DNA from: Hyphomicrobium sp.
Lineage (GTDB): Bacteria; Pseudomonadota; Alphaproteobacteria; Rhizobiales; Hyphomicrobiaceae
DNA length: 64,000 nucleotides
Reading direction: 5' to 3'
Assembly (NCBI RefSeq): GCF_019744875.1
Contig: NZ_JAIETU010000006.1
Coordinates: 372,001 to 436,000 of the forward strand
Positions 23,134 to 32,187 of the stretch are shown in pieces (position 1 is the stretch's first letter; each line of letters starts with the position of its first letter). The position numbers and the translations under genes were made by a program. Below the pieces are notes generated by a model that saw nothing but the letters and a program-made list of their open reading frames with translations, ran no database searches and was not told where the DNA came from.

Positions 23134-23895
23134 ATGGGCTACGAAACACTCGATGTGCGCTTCAAGGATGGCCTCTGCCGCGTGCGGCTGGATCGCGCCT
23201 CTGCAGGCAATGCGCTCAACGCGCGCATGGTGGACGAGCTTACGGAGGTGCTCGCGCGCTGCCAGAGTGAGCCTGACGATCGGCCCGTCACGATGGTGGT
23301 GCTGGAAGGGGCAGCGGATGTTTTCTGCACCGGTGGCGACTTCGAGGCGACGGCGGCGGGTGCGGGGCTCGATCCCGCACAGCTCTACGATCTCTGGACG
23401 CGGCTGGCCGCGGGGCCGTTTATTTCCATCGCTCTGGTGCGAGGGCGCGCCAATGCGGGAGGCGTGGGCCTCGCGTGCTCCTGCGATCTCGTGCTGTGCG
23501 ATCGGTCGGCGACGTTTGCGCTCTCGGAGTTGCTGTTTGAGCTGTTTCCGGCGTGCGTCATGCCGTTCCTCGTCCGGCGCATCGGCTTGCAGAAAGCGCA
23601 CTATCTGGCGCTGATGACGCGCCCGCTCGGGGCCGCAGATGCGTTGGCGTGCGGGCTTGCCGATGCGGTGGGCGACGACGCGGAGGCGCTTCTCGCGAGC
23701 CACCTTCCGCGCCTCGGCCGTCTCACCCGGCCGGCGATTGCGCGCTACAAGTCGTTCATGGGCGATCTGGCGGAGATCGTCGAACGCGCCAGGCCGATGG
23801 CGTTGGCGGCCAATCGTGAGATGTTCGAAGATCCGGCCGTGAGGCGCAACATCAGCCGCTATGTGACAGAGATGAAGCTGCCCTGGGAGGCGTGA
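23134..23895 (+). CDS. Enoyl-CoA hydratase-like dehydratase ECH1 (PksH type)
   Basis: A 253-residue crotonase-fold enzyme that would dehydrate the HMG-type branch to a glutaconyl intermediate. Oxyanion-hole segments are VFCTGGDFEA and RANAGGVGLACSCDL. It ends the operon that also encodes the HMG-CoA synthase. Its 3' end overlaps the convergent amidotransferase gene by 37 bases. PksH-like rather than PksI-like, because the other required ECH is embedded in PKS module 5 (about 47620-48390). Confidence 0.9.
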   Translation: MGYETLDVRFKDGLCRVRLDRASAGNALNARMVDELTEVLARCQSEPDDRPVTMVVLEGAADVFCTGGDFEATAAGAGLDPAQLYDLWTRLAAGPFISIALVRGRANAGGVGLACSCDLVLCDRSATFALSELLFELFPACVMPFLVRRIGLQKAHYLALMTRPLGAADALACGLADAVGDDAEALLASHLPRLGRLTRPAIARYKSFMGDLAEIVERARPMALAANREMFEDPAVRRNISRYVTEMKLPWEA

Positions 23896-25856
23896 CCGGC
23901 TCGTGCGCCGGCCCGGTAGTCGGCAAAGGTCATGCGCGCGGGGGCAGCAGGTGTCAGCCGTTCACCCGAGACGAACTGGCGATGCAGCAGCGCCAGAGAC
24001 ATCAGGAACATGAACGTCTGATTTTCCTTGGTGCTGATCTCGGCGGCCGGGCGTGACAGGATCTTGGCCACCAGCGCGCGCGCAAACCGCACGTCGAGGT
24101 ACGGCAGCTTGGCCAGCTCCTGGTCCGAGCACACCGCATCGAGCATGTCGGGGCGGATGGCCGCGAACGCGGCGCTGTCGGGCGCGCGATAGGGGAACTT
24201 TCGCTTGGCGCTGATCGCGGGCGGAAGGCTGTCTGCAAAGGCCTTGCGAAGAAGCCGCTTTTCCTCGAAGCCGTCATCGAAGCGGAGGTTGACCGATCCG
24301 GCGAGATCGACGACCGCCTTGTCGAGAAACGGGCAGCGATTTTCCACGCCGTGGGCAAGGGCCATGCGGTCCCCCTGCGTCGAGAGCAAGTAGCCCGGAA
24401 GCAGCGTCTGGAACTCCAGCCATTGCGCCTTTTGCACCGCGGTCATCGCGCCGAAACCCGGATCGTGAGCGGCGTGTCCGGTGATGGCGGCGAAAGCGTC
24501 CCCCGGCTCGCGCAGTAGGCGCGTCGAGAAACGGCCGTTCTGGAAGCGCAGCTCGTGCGAGAACAGCCCCGGCATGCGCTCGCGCGAGAACTGGTGATAG
24601 AGGCTCGTCACGGCGGCGAGATCCTGCGGGCCGTAGTGATCGAGGTGCGGATAGAGCGAGGCGATGCGTTGGAGGCGCGTGGCGCCGTCCATGCCGTCCC
24701 AGGCCGCGCGAAGCTGCGTTTCCTTGAAGAGGTCGTAGCCGAGGAAAGCTTCGTCCGCGCCTTCGCCGGAAAGCACGACCTTGATGCCGGCTTCGCGCGT
24801 GCGCTTCGAGAGCAGATACATTGGCACGAAGGCGCTGCGGAATGTCGGCACTTCAGCGTGATAGAGCGCGGCCTCGAAGTTCGCCACGATGTCGGAATGG
24901 CCGATGGTGAGCGTCGTGTGATCGGTCTTGAGGAACCCCGAGATCTCGCGCTGGGCGTCCGATTCATCGAGGTCGGCACTTTCGAACGCGAGTGAGAACG
25001 TCCGGACGGGGCGCTCGGTCTCGCTGCTCGTCAGGAGCGCGATGACGGACGAGTCGAGGCCGCCGCTCAGGTAGACGCCAACTTCGACGTCGCTGCGCAA
25101 CCTCAGGCGTACGCTGTCGATCAGCGTGGCGCGGATCCGGGCGATGGCGTCGGCTTCGGTGGCAATGGCCGGGCCGCGATCGAAGGTCAGGTGCTCATAG
25201 CAGCGGCGCGTCAGCGTTCCGTCGCGGATTTCGAGCCATTCCGCGAGGCCGAGGCTTTCGATGCCGGTGAAGCCGGTTTGGTGGGGAAGCGGCGTCCATT
25301 GACCCAGGATCGACGCGATCTGTCCGGCGTTCTGCTCGAAATGAAATCCCGGATAAGCCACGAAGGCCTTCATCTCCGAGGCGAACAGAACATCGTCTTT
25401 ATGCCGCGTAAAATAGAGAGGGCGTTTGCCGAAGCGGTCCCGAGCCAGCACGAGCGATTGCAAGTCCCTGTCATAGATCGCGAATGCGAAGCCGCCGTTC
25501 AGCTTGGGCAGGCATTCGGGGCCCCAGGCGATCCAGGCTTCGAGCAGCACCTCGGTGTCGGAGCGTGTGCGGAAGACGCGGCCGTGCGCTTCGAGTTCGT
25601 CGCGGAGCTCGCGATAGTTATAGATTTCGCCATTGTAGGTGAGCCAGTAGCGGCCGCTCGCGTCCGACATCGGCTGGGCGCCGGCCGCCGGATCGATGAT
25701 GGCAAGCCGCGCAGTGCCGAGCGCGCAGATGTCGTCGGCAAATCCTCCTGCGGCGTCCGGACCGCGGTGGCCGATGCGGCCGAGCATGGATGCCAGAATA
25801 CCGTCGAACTTCGTGCTGTCCGCGTCGCGTGCCAGGAAGCCGACGATACCGCACAT
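23859..25856 (-). CDS. Asparagine synthetase-like amidotransferase (AsnB family)
   Basis: A 665-residue two-domain enzyme. The N-terminal class II glutaminase starts with the nucleophile Cys 2 (MCGIVGF), followed by HRGPD and YNGEIYNYREL. The synthetase domain has the ATP PP-loop SGGLDSS (264-270). It should activate a carboxylate with ATP and amidate it with ammonia from glutamine. In polyketide clusters such enzymes make terminal amides or malonamyl-ACP starters. It lies 48 bases after a free ACP on the same strand, so an ACP-bound carboxylate is the likely substrate (inference). A housekeeping asparagine synthetase is less likely in this setting. Confidence 0.9.
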   Translation of the reverse strand: MCGIVGFLARDADSTKFDGILASMLGRIGHRGPDAAGGFADDICALGTARLAIIDPAAGAQPMSDASGRYWLTYNGEIYNYRELRDELEAHGRVFRTRSDTEVLLEAWIAWGPECLPKLNGGFAFAIYDRDLQSLVLARDRFGKRPLYFTRHKDDVLFASEMKAFVAYPGFHFEQNAGQIASILGQWTPLPHQTGFTGIESLGLAEWLEIRDGTLTRRCYEHLTFDRGPAIATEADAIARIRATLIDSVRLRLRSDVEVGVYLSGGLDSSVIALLTSSETERPVRTFSLAFESADLDESDAQREISGFLKTDHTTLTIGHSDIVANFEAALYHAEVPTFRSAFVPMYLLSKRTREAGIKVVLSGEGADEAFLGYDLFKETQLRAAWDGMDGATRLQRIASLYPHLDHYGPQDLAAVTSLYHQFSRERMPGLFSHELRFQNGRFSTRLLREPGDAFAAITGHAAHDPGFGAMTAVQKAQWLEFQTLLPGYLLSTQGDRMALAHGVENRCPFLDKAVVDLAGSVNLRFDDGFEEKRLLRKAFADSLPPAISAKRKFPYRAPDSAAFAAIRPDMLDAVCSDQELAKLPYLDVRFARALVAKILSRPAAEISTKENQTFMFLMSLALLHRQFVSGERLTPAAPARMTFADYRAGARAGHASQGSFISVT

Positions 25857-25904
25857 GGAGGAGAGGTCCTTCGTGGCCGGCCGTATTGCGACGTAGGCAG
25901 ATTG

Positions 25905-26210
25905 TCAGGCTGTGATCGGCAGCGGCTGAACGTCGTCCATTGCCGCACCGCTGGTCGCCGCGCCGCGTTGGGCGATCTTGCGCAGAACGTGGACGCAGAT
26001 CTGAGTGCAACTCACGAGCAACGCGTCCGTCAGTTCGGATTCAGTGAACTTGATGTCGAATTCCCGCTCCAGAAAGCGGTGAAGCTGAACGTAGCCGAAG
26101 GAATCCATCACGCCTTCGCGAAAGAGATCCGTGTCTTCGGGAAAGGTTGCGTCGAATTCGACAAGAAACTGCTGTTCGATAAACGCGCGAATTCTGTCTT
26201 CCACTTGCAT
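25905..26210 (-). CDS. Free-standing acyl carrier protein paired with the amidotransferase
   Basis: A 101-residue ACP with Ser 37 in REGVMDSFGYVQL. An alternative TTG start at 26225 is possible, but ATG 26210 follows a run of six G bases as ribosome site. It is the first gene of a minus-strand pair with the AsnB-like enzyme, divergent from the exporter-PKS operon. It resembles the discrete ACPs that travel with amidotransferases and probably carries the acyl group to be amidated. It is distinct in sequence from the beta-branching donor ACP. Confidence 0.88.
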   Translation of the reverse strand: MQVEDRIRAFIEQQFLVEFDATFPEDTDLFREGVMDSFGYVQLHRFLEREFDIKFTESELTDALLVSCTQICVHVLRKIAQRGAATSGAAMDDVQPLPITA

Positions 26211-26490
26211 CAGGCAGCCCCCCAACCGACTGAACGGAGATGCTCCGTGGCAGGAGCCAAAGTTCGCGAATCCCCTTCCGGAATCTAGGGGACGGCCGAC
26301 GTGCGTAGCAACGGAAATGTCACGCCATTTCTGCGTTTACGCATCTCATGGGGATAAGCGTGCACATCCCGGGTGGTCGCCTTGCGGTCCCGTCGCCCTT
26401 TCACTTAGCTGCTATCTGCAACGAAATGACCGTCTGAGCGTCACTGGCGCCGAATGACGCTGACCACCGTCGGGGGGCGTGGAGCGTAAA
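26211..26490. promoter_or_regulatory. Divergent control region of the ACP-AsnB and exporter-PKS operons
   Basis: Within 280 bases there are several structures: a hairpin ACGGAG-ATG-CTCCGT (26234-26239 with 26243-26248), TCCCCT/AGGGGA arms (26271-26276 and 26287-26292), an inverted repeat GAAATG-n6-CATTTC (26314-26319 and 26326-26331), a palindrome TGCGT-TT-ACGCA (26332-26343), a 10-mer shared with 10428-10437, and the 14-mer shared with 18275-18288. Such density fits a regulated divergent promoter for the main biosynthetic operon. Confidence 0.5.
26415..26428 (+). promoter_or_regulatory. Shared 14-base motif, copy 2 (upstream of exporter-PKS operon)
   Basis: TCTGCAACGAAATG, identical to the copy at 18275-18288. 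Here it lies 62 bases upstream of the ABC exporter start at 26491. GAAATG inside it also matches one arm of the nearby inverted repeat at 26314-26331. See the finding on shared motifs. Confidence 0.4.
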
Positions 26491-28146
26491 ATGCATGTGC
26501 TGCGCTTACTCTCCATCGGGTCGTTCGATACGTTCCGCAGCGGACTGCTGGTCACCTGCATCGCCGGGCTCGGCAATGTTCTGCTGATCGGCCTCATCAA
26601 TTCCGCAGCGGAGACGGCGGTGGTGGGTGAGCCCGTCGGCATCCAGCTTCTGGTGATGTACGTCATCGCGTTTGCGATCTTCTACGTGGCCGACCGGATT
26701 TCCTTGCGGGAGGCGAACCGGCTGCTGCAGCGGCGGCTCGCGGACCTGCGTACGCGTGTGGTGGAGAAGATCCGCTCGGCGGAGCTCAGGCCACTGGAGC
26801 ACATCAGTCGTGGCGAGATTTACGCGACGGTCGTGCAAGAGACCAATCATCTCTCGCAGAGCTTTCCGCTGCTGGTCAGCGCGGCACAGAGCGTCTGCCT
26901 GCTGGCATTTTGCCTGCTCTACATCGCCTATCTCTCCGTTGCTTCGTTCGCCGTCGTTCTCGGGGTGACTGTCGTGGGGTTGCTGCAGTTCTGGCTGCGG
27001 CGGCGGCGGCTCTCGCGCGCCATGGCCAGCGTGCACGCGCAGGAAGCCGAGATGTTGAACGCGCTCGGCCATTTCACCGAAGGCTTCCAGGAGATCCGCC
27101 TCAACGCCGACAAGAGCGACGCGCTGCAGCGCAGCTTCGCGTCCATCGTGGAAGGCCTCGAAGCGAAGCTCGTGGGCATCGGTGGGACGTGGGTCGGCCT
27201 CCTGCTGTTCTCGAATGCGTTTCTCTACTTCCTCGTCGGCGTGGTGATCTTCGTGCTGCCGATGTTCTTCAGCGGCTATACCGACGTGATCTATAAAATC
27301 GTGGCGGTTGCGATCTTCTGCGTCGGGCCGGTGATGGCCGTGACGTCGACGGCGCCGCTGTACGACAAGGCGAACGTCGGTCTCGCGCACGTATTCGCGC
27401 TCGAACAGCGCCTCGATGCGGGAGCGGTCAAGCAGCCCGAGTCGGCTCGCGACGCGCTCGCGCCTGACTTCCGCGCTTTTCGCGAAATCGCGGTCGATCG
27501 CCTGCTGTTCAACTACCGGAGCGAAAGCGGGGCGAGCCTGTTCAAGGCGGGCCCATGGGATTTTAGGATTGCCCGAGGGGAGATCATCTTCCTCGTCGGC
27601 GGCAACGGCAGCGGCAAATCGACGGCGCTCAAGCTGATCTCCGGGCTCTATCAGCCCGATAGCGGCGCGATCCGAGTCGACGGCGTGCCCGTGACGGATG
27701 CGACGCTGCAAAGCTACCGCGAAATGTTCTCGGCCATCTTCACCGACTTCCATCTCTTCGATCGGCTCTACGGTCTGGACGCCGTCGATCGGGAGCAGGT
27801 CGACATGCTGCTGCAGTACATGGGGCTAGAGGACAAGGTCACGTTTTCGGACGGGCGGTTCTCGACGCAGGATCTTTCGACGGGGCAGCGCAAGCGGCTG
27901 GCGATGGTCGTGGCGCTTCTGGAGCAGCGCGAGGTCTACCTGTTCGACGAGTGGGCGGCGGATCAAGACGCGTGGTTCCGCGATGTTTTCTACAAGGGCC
28001 TGCTGCCGGCGTTGAAGCGCACCGGCAAGACCGTGATCGCGGTCACGCACGACGACCGCTACTGGAGCTGCGCGGACCGGTGCATCGCGCTCGATGTCGG
28101 AGAGATCGTTCCCGAGCAGCAGCTCATTGCGGCGGGGGCGGGCTGA
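26491..28146 (+). CDS. SyrD-type ABC exporter, half-transporter 1
   Basis: A 551-residue fused permease-ATPase of the SyrD/PvdE cyclic-peptide exporter type, likely exporting the polyketide. The N-terminal half has about six membrane helices. The ATPase part has Walker A GGNGSGKST (about residue 370), signature LSTGQRKR and Walker B VYLFDEW followed by AADQD. The start at ATG 26491 is chosen because GGAG lies at 26481-26484; a GTG at 26479 is the alternative. One base separates its stop from the next gene. It probably forms a heterodimer with the neighbour. Confidence 0.92.
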   Translation: MHVLRLLSIGSFDTFRSGLLVTCIAGLGNVLLIGLINSAAETAVVGEPVGIQLLVMYVIAFAIFYVADRISLREANRLLQRRLADLRTRVVEKIRSAELRPLEHISRGEIYATVVQETNHLSQSFPLLVSAAQSVCLLAFCLLYIAYLSVASFAVVLGVTVVGLLQFWLRRRRLSRAMASVHAQEAEMLNALGHFTEGFQEIRLNADKSDALQRSFASIVEGLEAKLVGIGGTWVGLLLFSNAFLYFLVGVVIFVLPMFFSGYTDVIYKIVAVAIFCVGPVMAVTSTAPLYDKANVGLAHVFALEQRLDAGAVKQPESARDALAPDFRAFREIAVDRLLFNYRSESGASLFKAGPWDFRIARGEIIFLVGGNGSGKSTALKLISGLYQPDSGAIRVDGVPVTDATLQSYREMFSAIFTDFHLFDRLYGLDAVDREQVDMLLQYMGLEDKVTFSDGRFSTQDLSTGQRKRLAMVVALLEQREVYLFDEWAADQDAWFRDVFYKGLLPALKRTGKTVIAVTHDDRYWSCADRCIALDVGEIVPEQQLIAAGAG

Positions 28147-28147
28147 C

Positions 28148-29800
28148 GTGGTCATCCTAAACTTCATAAGGGGCGCCAGCGCCAACGACCTCAGGAGGAT
28201 GCTGCTGCTGACGCTCGTGGCGGGCGTCGCCAATGCGCTGCTGGTTGTTGTCGTCAATGAGGTGGCGAACAAAGTGGCGGTCGGCGCGAGCCCGGCGCTC
28301 TGGCTGTGGCTGCTCTTCGTCGCGTCGTTCGGGATCTACTACCAATGCAACCGAATTGCGCTTCTGCGCGCCAACATCGTGATCGAGCGGCTGTTGCGGG
28401 ACTTGCGCGTGCGCGTCACGGACAAGTTGCGCATGTCGGAGCTGCCGGTGGTGGACGGCATCGGCCGCAGCCAGCTCTACGGCCTGATTTCGCGCGAGAC
28501 AACGCATCTGTCGGTGACATTTCCTCTGATCGTGGACAGCTTCCAGCAAAGCGTGCTTCTGGTCGTGTCGCTGCTCTATCTCGCCTACCTGTCGCCGATG
28601 GCGCTCGTCATTTTCATCGCCGCGGTTGCGATCGGCATCCTCGGCTATCGGCGGATCAACGACGATTTCCGCGACACGCTCGAGCGCGGTTTTGGCCACC
28701 AATCCCGGATGCTCGATGCTACGGGTGACATCATCAACGGCTTCAAGGAGCTGCGGCTCAATACGCGCCGGAGCGACGCGGCCATGGCCGCATACGGCAC
28801 CGCGTCGGCCGCAGCCGAAACGGCCGCCGTCGAGGCCGGCGAGCACTGGGCGTCACTCATTCTCCTGAGCAGCTTCGTGACCTACCTGATGCTCGGCGTC
28901 GTGGGATTCATCCTGCCTCAATATCTCACCGCGCACGGCGTTCTGGTCTTCCAGCTCATCCCGACGCTGTTGTTCTGCATGGGGCCGCTGGCCAAGATCG
29001 TGGCGCAGTCGCCACTGTTCATCCAGGCGGACGTGGGGTTGAGGGCGATTGCGGACATCGAGCGGCAACTGGACGCCGGTGGGGCGGTGTCGCCCGCCGA
29101 GGCGCGTGCCATGGGCGGGGCCTGCCGCGGTTTCCGTGAGATTGCTTATCGCGGGCTCACGTACACGCACGGGCGCAACCACGACGGCGCGGGATTCCGG
29201 GTGGGTCCGCTGGATCTTGTCGTTCACGCTGGCGAGACGCTGTTCCTGGTTGGCGGCAACGGCAGCGGCAAGTCCACGACGCTGCGTCTTCTGACGGGAC
29301 TTTACCCGGCGGACGACGGCGTCATCGAAATCGACGGGCGGCCGCTCGAAGAGCGCGCGGTGGCGGGGCTTCGCGAGCAGTTCAGCGCCGTGTTCGCGGA
29401 CTTCCATCTGTTCGACCGGCTCTACGGCATCGAGGATGCCGATCCGGCCGAGGTGCAGCGGATGATCCTGGAGATGGGACTTGCGCACAAAGTCCGCTTC
29501 GAGAACGGCCGCTTCACCCAGATCAGCCTGTCGACGGGGCAGCGCAAGCGGCTCGCGCTGATCGCGGCGCTGCTCGAGGATCGCCCGATCTATGTGTTCG
29601 ACGAGTGGTCGGCGGAACAGGACGTTCTCTTCCGCAAGTACTTCTACACGAAGATCCTCGCAGACCTGAAGGCGAAGGGCAAAACGATCATCGCCGTCAC
29701 GCACGACGAGCGCTACTGGCATGTGGCCGACAGGGTCGTGCGGCTCGATCTCGGCGCGGTGCTTTGGGAGCGTCCCGGCGCGGCCTGGAGGGAGGCATGA
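28148..29800 (+). CDS. SyrD-type ABC exporter, half-transporter 2
   Basis: A 550-residue paralogue of the preceding exporter, with the same layout: about six membrane helices, Walker A GGNGSGKST (about residue 369), LSTGQRKR, and a Walker B YVFDEWSAEQD. It begins at GTG 28148 immediately after the previous stop; the open frame extends upstream into that gene but without reason to use it. It overlaps the AT-ER gene by ATGA. Both ATPase sites look intact, so the pair should be an active heterodimer. Confidence 0.91.
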   Translation: MVILNFIRGASANDLRRMLLLTLVAGVANALLVVVVNEVANKVAVGASPALWLWLLFVASFGIYYQCNRIALLRANIVIERLLRDLRVRVTDKLRMSELPVVDGIGRSQLYGLISRETTHLSVTFPLIVDSFQQSVLLVVSLLYLAYLSPMALVIFIAAVAIGILGYRRINDDFRDTLERGFGHQSRMLDATGDIINGFKELRLNTRRSDAAMAAYGTASAAAETAAVEAGEHWASLILLSSFVTYLMLGVVGFILPQYLTAHGVLVFQLIPTLLFCMGPLAKIVAQSPLFIQADVGLRAIADIERQLDAGGAVSPAEARAMGGACRGFREIAYRGLTYTHGRNHDGAGFRVGPLDLVVHAGETLFLVGGNGSGKSTTLRLLTGLYPADDGVIEIDGRPLEERAVAGLREQFSAVFADFHLFDRLYGIEDADPAEVQRMILEMGLAHKVRFENGRFTQISLSTGQRKRLALIAALLEDRPIYVFDEWSAEQDVLFRKYFYTKILADLKAKGKTIIAVTHDERYWHVADRVVRLDLGAVLWERPGAAWREA

Positions 29801-32187
29801 GGGCCTTCCTCTTTCCCGGTCAGGGTGCGCAGCGCGTCGGCATGGGCGCGGAGCTGTTCGGCGCCTTTCCGGATCTCGTCGCGCGCGCCGACGACATTCT
29901 CGGTGTTTCGCTGGTGCAGCTTTGTCTTGAAGGGCCAGCAGAGCGCCTCATGCAGACGCGCTTCACGCAGCCGGCGCTGTTTGCGGTGGGTGCGCTCGCT
30001 TACCTCAGCCGACGTGATGCCTTGCCGCGTCCGGACTATCTGATGGGCCACTCGGTGGCCGAGTATGTCGCGCTGTTTGCGGCCGAGGCTTTGGACTTCG
30101 AAACCGGGCTTCGCCTCGTCAAGGCGCGCGGCGAGCTGATGGGCGCGGTGCACGGTGGCGGCATGGCGGCGGTGCTCGGCCTCGACGCCGATCAGGTCGC
30201 GGATGTGCTCGCGCGTCATGGCGCGGGCGACGTCTACGCGGCCAACGTCAACACGCCGCGCCAGATCGTGATCTCGGGGAAGCGCGACGCGGTCGTGCGG
30301 CTGGAGGCTGCGTTCCACGACGCGGGCGCGACGTTCTTCAAAGTGCTCGACGTCAGCGGGGCATTTCATACGCCGTTCATGACGCCCGCGCGCGATGCGT
30401 TTCGCGAGGTTGCGGCCAATGCCACGTTCTCCGCACCCCGCATTCCCGTCATTTCCAACGTCACCGCGCGGCCGCACGAGGCGGGGCTGCTTCGTGAGCG
30501 CATGGTGGAGCAGATCACGGCACCCGTGCGCTGGGCTGACAGCATCCGCTATCTCCTGGCGCAGGGACTGACGGTTGGAGACTTCGACGAGATCGCGCCG
30601 AAGGGCGTGAGCGTCGTCAAGGCGATGGTGGCACGCACGCTCAGCGAAGGCGGGCCGGTCGACGTGGCGCTGCGCGAGCCCGCGCCACAGAAGGCACCAG
30701 ATAAGCATTCGCCGGAGGGCACGCCGAACGGCAAGCTCAACGGCCATGCGCATGTCAATGGGAGCGCGGCTACGAATTCGGCGACTGCCGTCGAGATCGC
30801 GCCGCGCGAGGCGACACGGAACGGTGCGTCAGGCTTCAGCATGGAACGGCTCGGGTCGCGCGCGTTCTGCGCGGACTTCGACGTTCGCTATCCCTATCTG
30901 TCCGGCGGCATGTATCAGGGCATCGCCTCCGCGGATGTCGTCGTTCGCATGGCGAACGCCGGTCTTCTCGGGTTCCTTGGAGCTGGTGGCCTGCGGCTTC
31001 CGGCTATCGAGGCGGCGGTCCGAGAAATCCAGGCCCGGATCCCGGCCGGGGCACCGTACGGCGTCAATTTCATCGCCCATACGCATGCGCCTGAGCGCGA
31101 GGAGGAGCTTGCCGATCTCCTCATGTCGCTTGGCGTGACGACCATCGAGGCGTCCGCCTTCATGCAGGTGACGCCGGCGCTCGTGCGCTATCGCGCGAAG
31201 GGGCTGGTCAAGGATGGTAGCCGTATCCGCGGGCGGCACAGGATCATCGCCAAGGTTTCGCGTCCCGATGTGGCCGAGCAGTTCCTCTTGCCGCCGCCGG
31301 AGACGATCCTCGTCAAGCTCTTAGCAGGCGGGGCGCTGACGCCGGACGAAGCGGAGCTTGCGCGCCACGCGCCGGTTGCGGACTCCATTTGCGTCGAAGC
31401 CGACAGTGGCGGCCATACCGACCAGCGTATGCCGCTGACGCTGCTGCCCGCCATCCTCATGCTGCGCGACACGTGCGCGGCGCGTACGCCGCGTTTTGGG
31501 CGCGTGCATGTTGGCGCGGCCGGCGGCATCGGCACGCCGGAAGCCGCGGCGGCGATGTGGGTGATGGGGGCGGACTTCATCCTCACCGGGTCGATCAACC
31601 AGTGCACTGTCGAAGCCGCGACCAGCGATGCCGTCAAGGACCTGCTTCAGTCCATGAACGTGCACGACACGGATTACGCGCCCTCCGGCGAGCTGTTCGA
31701 ACTCGGATCGCGCGTGCAGGTGCTCAAGAAGGGCATTTTCTTTCCGGCGCGGGCGACCAAGCTGGTGGGGCTCTATCGCCAGCATGACGCGCTTGACGAG
31801 ATCGACGCGAAGACGCGCGGGCTGATCGAGGAGCGCTACTTCAAGCGCAGCCTCGCGGCTGTGTTCGAGGAGATCAGTGCGCGCTATCCGGGCCCCGAGG
31901 TGGACCGTGCGCGCCGCTCTCCGAAGCACCGCATGGCGCTGGTGTTCAAGGCCTACTTCCGCGATGCGACGCGATGGGCGCTGGCGGGCGATCTTGCGCA
32001 CAAGGTGGATTTCCAGGTGCAGTGCGGCCCGGCGCAGGGCGCGTTCAATCAGTGGGCCAAGGTGGCCGGTCTTTCCGATTGGCGCGACCGGCACATTGAC
32101 GAAATCGGGCTTCGTCTGATGGACGAGACGGCGAACCTGCTCGGTCGCCGCTTCTCGGCCATGCAGGCGGGATCGGCGCTGCCATGA
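29797..32187 (+). CDS. Trans-acting acyltransferase - enoyl reductase fusion (AT-ER)
   Basis: A 796-residue protein. Residues 1-285 are a malonyl-CoA acyltransferase that loads the AT-less PKS modules in trans: PGQGAQ, Ser 86 in GHSVAEY, Arg 111 in ARGELMG (binds the malonyl carboxylate) and His 190 in GAFHTPFM. The nucleophile elbow is GHSVA where GHSxG is usual. A low-complexity linker (about 286-345) follows. Residues about 346-796 are a PfaD-type, FMN-dependent enoyl reductase with GAAGGIGTPEAAAAMWVMGAD. The layout matches PksE-like AT-ER proteins. It is the only AT in the window. The ER can reduce an enoyl in trans, since no module has its own ER. The ATG overlaps the exporter stop. Confidence 0.94.
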   Translation: MRAFLFPGQGAQRVGMGAELFGAFPDLVARADDILGVSLVQLCLEGPAERLMQTRFTQPALFAVGALAYLSRRDALPRPDYLMGHSVAEYVALFAAEALDFETGLRLVKARGELMGAVHGGGMAAVLGLDADQVADVLARHGAGDVYAANVNTPRQIVISGKRDAVVRLEAAFHDAGATFFKVLDVSGAFHTPFMTPARDAFREVAANATFSAPRIPVISNVTARPHEAGLLRERMVEQITAPVRWADSIRYLLAQGLTVGDFDEIAPKGVSVVKAMVARTLSEGGPVDVALREPAPQKAPDKHSPEGTPNGKLNGHAHVNGSAATNSATAVEIAPREATRNGASGFSMERLGSRAFCADFDVRYPYLSGGMYQGIASADVVVRMANAGLLGFLGAGGLRLPAIEAAVREIQARIPAGAPYGVNFIAHTHAPEREEELADLLMSLGVTTIEASAFMQVTPALVRYRAKGLVKDGSRIRGRHRIIAKVSRPDVAEQFLLPPPETILVKLLAGGALTPDEAELARHAPVADSICVEADSGGHTDQRMPLTLLPAILMLRDTCAARTPRFGRVHVGAAGGIGTPEAAAAMWVMGADFILTGSINQCTVEAATSDAVKDLLQSMNVHDTDYAPSGELFELGSRVQVLKKGIFFPARATKLVGLYRQHDALDEIDAKTRGLIEERYFKRSLAAVFEEISARYPGPEVDRARRSPKHRMALVFKAYFRDATRWALAGDLAHKVDFQVQCGPAQGAFNQWAKVAGLSDWRDRHIDEIGLRLMDETANLLGRRFSAMQAGSALP

